A stretch of 10,232 nt of DNA, taken from contig JBAZAX010000041.1 in NCBI GenBank assembly GCA_041671765.1, positions 1-10,232 of the forward strand. Direction: 5' to 3'. The stretch comes from JBAZAX01 sp041671765 (GTDB lineage Bacteria; Babelota; Babeliae; Babelales; RVW-14). The notes under the pieces are model-generated. The model worked only from the letters and a program-made list of their open reading frames with translations. It was not told the origin of the DNA and ran no database searches. Made by a program: the position numbers and the translations under genes. Positions within the stretch are counted from its first letter, which is position 1, and each line of letters starts with the position of its first letter. Shown piece after piece: positions 5,766-10,232 of this stretch.

Positions 5766-6530
5766 GTGATTTGCAAAAAATTTATATCACTAATTTATTT
5801 ATGGTTCGTGTCTGTCGTTATAGGAATGTCTGGATTATATGGCATGGAAGATGGACCCCATAATGGATGCGCCTCAGCTGCGCATCAGTCCGCCGCGGCC
5901 GTGCCTCAATGGCAAATTTCTGCAGGTTTGTATAATAAAGAAGATTTGGAGTTGATCGAGTTAACTTTTTTAAAAATTATTGATATTATTTTTGATTTAA
6001 AAGATAGTTCTAATCAGACTAAGAGCGTAATTAATATTTCTACAGTTCCACCTGATTTTCGCGTTTTCTATGATTGTGAAGGTGAAATTCCTCCAGTAAC
6101 GCCAAAACATTATTTAAAACGTATGAAAGATTATTTGAAATGCTCATCATACTGTTATGTAATAGCTCTTATGTATATCGAGAGATTTATAAGTAGATAT
6201 AATATATATATGAACGAATTTCATTTAGCGTGTTTTGATCAATTTACGTTTCATCGATTATATTTAGCAGCGTTTGTTGCTGCAACAAAATATTTCGATG
6301 GAAGTGATCATTATTGTACAAACAGATATAGTGCTCGCGTTGGTGGAATAGCTCTTGGCGAACTCAATGCATTGGAACGTCAATTTCTCGGCCTTATGGG
6401 TTTTGGGGATGTAAAAGATTTTACACTTTCTGTTTTTAAGGAAGATTTTGATAGTTTTGTGATTAGGCTTAAAAATGAAGGGGAAAGTCTAAGAAAGAAG
6501 TATGCTAATCTTTTTTCGGATATGAAGTAA
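5766..6530 (+). CDS. Secreted Pho80/PCL-type cyclin-domain protein
   Basis: A 254-residue protein with an N-terminal signal-like segment (charged start, hydrophobic about 6-23), a low-complexity Ala-rich linker (about 35-46), then a cyclin box of the eukaryotic Pho80/PCL (cyclin P/U) class. Matching blocks are YLKRMKDYLKCSSYCYVIAL (116-135), YIERFI (137-142), FHRLYLAAFVAATKYFDG (162-179), RYSARVGGI (187-195) and GELNALERQFLGLMGF (198-213). Lys175 and Glu204 line up with the cyclin lysine and glutamate that contact the kinase. Eukaryotic members activate cyclin-dependent kinases; here a role in the host cell is inferred. I chose the GTG at 5766 because GGGGG lies eight bases upstream; a GTG at 5757 overlaps that G-run and is less likely. 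The gene ends seven bases from the convergent translocase gene. The export signal could instead be a membrane anchor. Confidence 0.85.
   Translation: MICKKFISLIYLWFVSVVIGMSGLYGMEDGPHNGCASAAHQSAAAVPQWQISAGLYNKEDLELIELTFLKIIDIIFDLKDSSNQTKSVINISTVPPDFRVFYDCEGEIPPVTPKHYLKRMKDYLKCSSYCYVIALMYIERFISRYNIYMNEFHLACFDQFTFHRLYLAAFVAATKYFDGSDHYCTNRYSARVGGIALGELNALERQFLGLMGFGDVKDFTLSVFKEDFDSFVIRLKNEGESLRKKYANLFSDMK
5865..5907 (+). other. GC-rich, palindrome-bearing insert inside the cyclin gene
   Basis: About three quarters of these 43 bases are G or C, in a gene that is otherwise strongly A/T-rich. It contains GATGCGC (5866-5872) and GCGCATC (5880-5886), an exact 7-base inverted repeat with a 7-base loop, then a CCGCGG palindrome. 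It is in frame and encodes the Ala-rich linker between the signal segment and the cyclin domain, a place where an insertion would be tolerated. Confidence 0.5.
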
Positions 6531-6537
6531 ATAGACG

Positions 6538-7920
6538 TTACTCGATAATCTTATTTTCTTTCTGCAGCTGATTAAACTTGTTGCCAACAAATGCTGCAAC
6601 AAAAATCCAGAATGCAACAAGGCCAAGCGATACAAATGTTCCAAAAATAAGCAGATATGAAAAATTTCCTCCAAGTGAACCTGTTACTGTTGCGCCGGCG
6701 CCTTTTGCTGTCCTGCAGCCAAACCCGTCAATCCAGCTTTTTGCTTTAAACTTGACGTCTTTACTTGTAGGGATATACATGACTTCTTTGGATGGATTAT
6801 TTAATGTATAACTAAGTCCCTTAAATATAACCATTGCAACAAAGAATGCCCACATCAGGAAATAAAGACTTGCACCGGCGATATAAAAGGCAAAGATAGA
6901 TGCTACCGTTATTCCGATTATTGTTGGGTATGAAATTATGCAAAATTTTAATCCAAATCTTCGCATCAAGAAGCTAGTTCCCAGTAATGCAAAAATTAGT
7001 GATAAAAATCCAATAGTCATGCCATTCATTGCCTTGAGCCAAGCAAATCCCGCACCTCCATCAATATCTACCGGATAAATTTTAATTGCACATAAACCCA
7101 TCTGAAATTCAACAATTGTTCCAATAATTTCATACATTGTTGTAACTACTAATAAACCGGCGACATATGGTCTGCTGAGTAATATTTTTAAGCCCTCTAA
7201 CATCCCTGTTTTTTCATGTTTGTGTTCAGCTTTTTCAATTTTTTCTGCAAGAGTTATTGGGGCATGCTTTATGTACCATCTTAGAAGAAATGGCATAATA
7301 CAAATAGATGTACCTCCAATTGCCAGAAGTGCTCCAGAGCCTAATGTTTTAACATGTGTTGCCACGGTCCAGGTTCCAAGAATTAATCCAAGTTGGGAAA
7401 ATGTAAAAAGCATTCCATAGCCTTTTTTAGCCAATTCTGTTGACATTGTGCTGGCTACAATTGAAAGGAAGAGTGCCGGCATAATTGATCCGTAAGCTTC
7501 AATAAAGCAGTATGCGAACCAGCCTAAAAATTTACCTGGAATAAATGAGAAAAGATTTCCGAGAATTGAGCCTGATTGTGCTGTTAGTATACTTGGATTT
7601 GCTACCAAATAGCCAAGTCCCATAAAACCAAAACCAAAAAAAGTTGCGATGCAGTAAAAAAGAATATCGCGTTTTAAAAGATCAACTAATTTATTATAAA
7701 AAAGCAGAACGCATATTATGGAGACAAGTGATACCATTTTTGCAAACGGTTGATACCGATATCCAACTAGCGTTGAGAATACGGGGTCTTTCATTACTCT
7801 AATTAACCAGTAGGCTCCGATTAAAATAAAATATGTAGCGGACAAAATTCCAAACCGTTTGAGCTCGTCTTTGCTCATTTCGCCCCAGAAAAAACTAGTT
7901 ATTTTTGTAAAATACGACAT
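6538..7920 (-). CDS. ATP/ADP translocase (nucleotide transporter, TLC/NTT family)
   Basis: A 460-residue membrane protein with about 11-12 hydrophobic segments, of the TLC/NTT family that lets intracellular bacteria exchange their ADP for host ATP or import other nucleotides. Diagnostic stretches are WLIRVMKDPVFSTL (38-51), with the charged R/K-D of the first helix, FIEAYGSIMPALF (139-151), and above all LNNPSKEVMYIPTSKDVKFK (373-392), continued by AKSWIDGFG (393-401), the most conserved region of the family. It is somewhat shorter than the roughly 500 residues common in Rickettsia and Chlamydia proteins. Whether it exchanges ATP for ADP or takes up nucleotides with protons cannot be read from the sequence. 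The start has AAGGA seven bases upstream. It lies between the cyclin and RING genes, with only seven bases separating it from the convergent cyclin gene and no visible terminator there. Confidence 0.93.
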   Translation of the reverse strand: MSYFTKITSFFWGEMSKDELKRFGILSATYFILIGAYWLIRVMKDPVFSTLVGYRYQPFAKMVSLVSIICVLLFYNKLVDLLKRDILFYCIATFFGFGFMGLGYLVANPSILTAQSGSILGNLFSFIPGKFLGWFAYCFIEAYGSIMPALFLSIVASTMSTELAKKGYGMLFTFSQLGLILGTWTVATHVKTLGSGALLAIGGTSICIMPFLLRWYIKHAPITLAEKIEKAEHKHEKTGMLEGLKILLSRPYVAGLLVVTTMYEIIGTIVEFQMGLCAIKIYPVDIDGGAGFAWLKAMNGMTIGFLSLIFALLGTSFLMRRFGLKFCIISYPTIIGITVASIFAFYIAGASLYFLMWAFFVAMVIFKGLSYTLNNPSKEVMYIPTSKDVKFKAKSWIDGFGCRTAKGAGATVTGSLGGNFSYLLIFGTFVSLGLVAFWIFVAAFVGNKFNQLQKENKIIE

Positions 7921-8005
7921 TAAATAATCCTTCGTCTGAATAAAAAATGTATCTGTAAATAAATATTGTGACCTATTTTAATGGAGAAATTATGGAAAAG
8001 ATACT

Positions 8006-8032
8006 ACGTGTTTAATTTTATTAACTACACGT
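8006..8032. promoter_or_regulatory. Inverted repeat between the translocase and RING genes
   Basis: ACGTGT-TTAAT (8006-8016) pairs with ATTAA (8020-8024) and ACACGT (8027-8032), with a two-base bulge and a three-base loop. It sits roughly midway in the 209-base gap between the divergent translocase and RING genes, where an operator or a 5' leader hairpin would be expected. There is no T-run, so it is not a terminator. No convincing -35/-10 pair was found for either gene in this gap. Confidence 0.3.
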
Positions 8033-8129
8033 ACGTTATGTACATAATTATAGCAAACTAATGACATGACGTTTCTTTGATTTGTAATATAAATTTATAA
8101 GTTGTTCTTAAACAAGAAAGGATTTTTTT

Positions 8130-8921
8130 ATGAATTTAGTTAAAAATTTATTGGTGATTGCAATACTTTTGACAAAAATTTTGGCATTTAATTCAGCTAT
8201 CTGCTCAATTTCTACTCCAACTGTAAAAGACGAGGTTCATTCAAAGTTGGAAGAGTTTATGAATGTATCTTTAATTAATTCATCTAAGTATGATTTTTTT
8301 ATTTCAATGAAACAAAGTGAAACATTTGTTTTAAATGCAAGTATAAGACATAACCGAATAGGTAGCGTCGGAGAGGTTCAGTTTTTTTCAAAAAAGCTTT
8401 CACCTTCAACATTTACACAAATTCCTTTTTGTTCTTCAGATTTTCTTAAAAATATTATAGCAAGAATATGGCTTGTAAAAGAAGAGGCATCAACAGATTT
8501 TTACTATAAAAATTTGTTTAAAAAATCTGTAATATTTTTAATTCAACCAAAATTGCTTGTAGGGCTTCAAAGTATTACGATTTGTGTTGAGGATGACAAT
8601 GTAGCTGAATATATGTATTACAATTTTACAAATGGCTTTAAATGTAGCACTTGTAAAAAGAGATTTGTGTCAGATAAAAATTTAACAGTTCTTGATTGTG
8701 GCTGTGTGCTTCATCAAGAGTGTTTCTATACTTGTGACCGTTCCATACAGTGTCCGCAATGTCATAATCCTATAAACAAGCATGAGTTCCAAAATTGTCC
8801 ATGCGTATATGAAGCTAAATATTTTTTAGGTCCAATTTCACGATTAATAGAAGATACTGATGGCCTAAAAACGCGTGTTTTAAAAAATAATCAGATTAGA
8901 AAAAACTCAGCCGGAAAGTAA
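8130..8921 (+). CDS. Secreted protein with a C-terminal RING-type zinc finger
   Basis: A 263-residue protein with a typical signal peptide: MNLVKN, a hydrophobic core at 7-20, and a likely cleavage around 20-28. The middle (about 30-165) resembles nothing I know. Near the C-terminus is a RING-like finger with Cys172, Cys175, Cys190, Cys192, His195, Cys198, Cys208 and Cys211. Spacing is C-x2-C-x14-C-x-C-x2-H-x2-C-x9-C-x2-C. This has RING spacing, with Cys in place of the usual fourth-position His, giving a C4HC3 ligand order. LDCGCVLHQECF and QCPQC are typical RING phrases. Eukaryotic RING proteins act as E3 ubiquitin ligases by docking E2 enzymes. In a bacterium with a signal peptide, a host-directed role is likely but inferred. 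The start has AAAGGA seven bases upstream. Whether it binds an E2 cannot be judged by reading. Confidence 0.8.
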   Translation: MNLVKNLLVIAILLTKILAFNSAICSISTPTVKDEVHSKLEEFMNVSLINSSKYDFFISMKQSETFVLNASIRHNRIGSVGEVQFFSKKLSPSTFTQIPFCSSDFLKNIIARIWLVKEEASTDFYYKNLFKKSVIFLIQPKLLVGLQSITICVEDDNVAEYMYYNFTNGFKCSTCKKRFVSDKNLTVLDCGCVLHQECFYTCDRSIQCPQCHNPINKHEFQNCPCVYEAKYFLGPISRLIEDTDGLKTRVLKNNQIRKNSAGK

Positions 8922-8946
8922 AAATATCGACTGGGGTTTAAAACTA

Positions 8947-8976
8947 TTGACTTTTGGTCATCATAAAATTTAAAAC
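8947..8976 (+). promoter_or_regulatory. Candidate promoter of the glycosyltransferase gene
   Basis: TTGACT (8947-8952) matches five of six -35 consensus bases. After 17-18 bases come TTAAAA or TAAAAC (8970-8976) as a weak -10. The start codon lies about 70 bases downstream. The gap from 8922 to 9044 holds nothing else I can name apart from two G-runs, at 9003-9006 and at the ribosome site. Confidence 0.35.
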
Positions 8977-9032
8977 TGTATACACTTATTATTAAAAATA
9001 TAGGGGCAGGGATTTTTTAGTATTATTTTTTA

Positions 9033-9038
9033 GGGGGG
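9033..9038 (+). promoter_or_regulatory. G-run acting as ribosome binding site
   Basis: Six consecutive G lie six bases before the ATG at 9045, where the Shine-Dalgarno sequence belongs. A five-G run occupies the equivalent place before the cyclin gene. Other genes here use AAGGA or AGGAG instead. Confidence 0.5.
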
Positions 9039-9044
9039 TAGATA

Positions 9045-10232
9045 ATGTGTCTATTTGTGCAATCACATTATGTGATTATTCTATTCTTGGCGATTACATT
9101 TTCATCAAGTGTTTTTCTAAAAGCAGAGCATGTGGAATCGAAAAAAATTCAATTTCTTGAATCCATTGCTACCTATGCGCATGAATTGGGAAATGGGGTC
9201 CATGAGGTAGGGCATGCAATCTCTGAAAATTTTTACAATCTGGTCGATTATGTTCAAGATGTTTTTCATATTTCACACCATGGAGCGCCCAAATTTAAGT
9301 ATGATGTAACACTTGTCGGATTTGTTAATTTTGCGGATGGAATTGGTAGACATCCAATTCTTTTCAAAGAGTGTCTTGGGTCGAATATAAAGATGAATTT
9401 TTTAAGTACTCGTGATATTTCGGCTGAAGTAGAAGATGCACAACTTGGGCTTCCTCGGCTTGATCCTGCAAATAAAAAAGATGTGGGGGCAGTTGCCATT
9501 TTGCTTGATATTCTTGCAGACAAAGAATTAAATATTTATAAAAAGGTGCCTGACAGTCATATCAAAATTGCTTATACAATGTTTGAATCTACAGAGATTC
9601 CAAATAATTGGGCGCAAATTTTAAACAACAAGTTTGATATGGCCGTTGTTCCGGATCAATTTCTTGTTGATGTTTATAAAAATTGTGGTGTTCAAATACC
9701 AATTTTTGTTTTACCGTTACCACTTATGTTGAAAAAATTTTTTGAGTTAGAACTTCAAACACAGGCTCATAAGCCATTTGTTTTTGGGATGTCGGGAGGT
9801 TTTTGGAAAAGGAAAAATCACATACGAGTGTTGGATGCATTTGCTCGCGAATTTGGGAATAGTAAAAAAGTTAAGCTAAGGCTGCATGGTAGATTTGGTG
9901 AAGAAGCAATCATTAAAGAACTTTCTGATAAGATTGCTGAATATGGGCTTACCAATGTAGAGCTTATAGTTAAACCGTATAATTGGGATGAATATTTAGA
10001 ATTTTTTAAGTCTTTAGACTGTTATGTTTTCTTATCAATGGGTGAGGGCTTTTCCGTTACGCCACGTGAGGCTCTTGCATGTGGAAAACCATGTATTTTA
10101 ACGAATAATACTGCACAAACTACCATCTGTAATTCAGGATCTGTGTCGGTTGTGAGATCAGAAATTTTAGTACCGGCAATATACGATTGTCATTATGATA
10201 ATTTTGCGACCAGAGACTTGAAACTGGAAAAT
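9045..10232 (+). CDS. Family 4-like (GT-B) glycosyltransferase with N-terminal signal segment, 3' end missing
   Basis: The frame is open for 396 codons to the window edge. Residues 8-26 are hydrophobic and look like a signal peptide or signal anchor (VIILFLAITFSSSVFLKA). After a linker comes a GT-B fold. The N-terminal domain has DVTLVGFVNFADGIGRH (87-103), TMFESTEIPNNW (178-189) and VVPDQF (201-206). The C-terminal domain has GMSGGFWKRKNHIRVLDAF (248-266) and the family signature GEGFSVTPREALACGKP (333-349), in which Glu334 and Glu342 form the E-x7-E motif of retaining GT4 enzymes that bind sugar nucleotides. Most bacterial GT4 enzymes are cytoplasmic, so an exported one is odd and may act on host molecules; alternatively the segment anchors a cytoplasmic domain. 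The start is supported by the G-run six bases upstream. It follows the RING gene on the same strand after 123 bases. Confidence 0.82.
   Translation, partial: MCLFVQSHYVIILFLAITFSSSVFLKAEHVESKKIQFLESIATYAHELGNGVHEVGHAISENFYNLVDYVQDVFHISHHGAPKFKYDVTLVGFVNFADGIGRHPILFKECLGSNIKMNFLSTRDISAEVEDAQLGLPRLDPANKKDVGAVAILLDILADKELNIYKKVPDSHIKIAYTMFESTEIPNNWAQILNNKFDMAVVPDQFLVDVYKNCGVQIPIFVLPLPLMLKKFFELELQTQAHKPFVFGMSGGFWKRKNHIRVLDAFAREFGNSKKVKLRLHGRFGEEAIIKELSDKIAEYGLTNVELIVKPYNWDEYLEFFKSLDCYVFLSMGEGFSVTPREALACGKPCILTNNTAQTTICNSGSVSVVRSEILVPAIYDCHYDNFATRDLKLEN

Noticed and set aside
7981..8061. Short plus-strand frame of 26 codons in the translocase-RING gap.
   Set aside because: No ribosome site in front, low-complexity A/T-rich content, and it covers the inverted repeat; no reason to call it a gene.
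9266..9523. Minus-strand open frame of 85 codons.
   Set aside because: It lies antisense inside the glycosyltransferase frame, which has clear family motifs and a ribosome site.

Overview
The window is AT-rich DNA, very probably from an obligate intracellular bacterium living in a eukaryotic host. The evidence is a nucleotide (ATP/ADP) translocase of the kind used by energy parasites, together with signal-peptide proteins carrying eukaryotic-type domains (a Pho80-like cyclin and a RING finger). This combination fits the candidate phylum Dependentiae (TM6, Babeliae) best. Chlamydiae, Rickettsiales or Amoebophilus-like hosts cannot be excluded by reading alone. No rRNA, tRNA, CRISPR array or transposase was seen.

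Left part (1-4920, all on the minus strand) is metabolic and accessory. Read in the direction of transcription it holds: a cyclase-family hydrolase broken by a one-base frameshift, an APH(6)-like small-molecule kinase, an AAA ATPase with a C-terminal DUF4143 nuclease-like domain, a nitroreductase, a membrane-anchored short-chain dehydrogenase, and a RelB/RelE-type toxin-antitoxin pair whose toxin runs off the left edge. The last three genes are tightly packed (gaps of 12 and 2 bases). Two copies of a GC-rich 19-base palindrome sit just after the nitroreductase and ATPase stop codons. They differ by paired substitutions that keep the stem.

Middle (5077-5523) is a plus-strand Nudix hydrolase with a perfect Nudix box, followed by a probable terminator and an AT-rich inverted-repeat region.

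Right part (5766-10232) looks like a host-interaction island. It has a secreted Pho80/PCL-type cyclin, a convergent ATP/ADP translocase, a secreted RING-type protein, and a glycosyltransferase family 4-like protein with an N-terminal signal segment that runs off the right edge. Together these suggest import of host nucleotides and export of proteins that imitate eukaryotic cell-cycle and ubiquitin machinery; that functional link is inference. The cyclin is the most unusual gene in the window.
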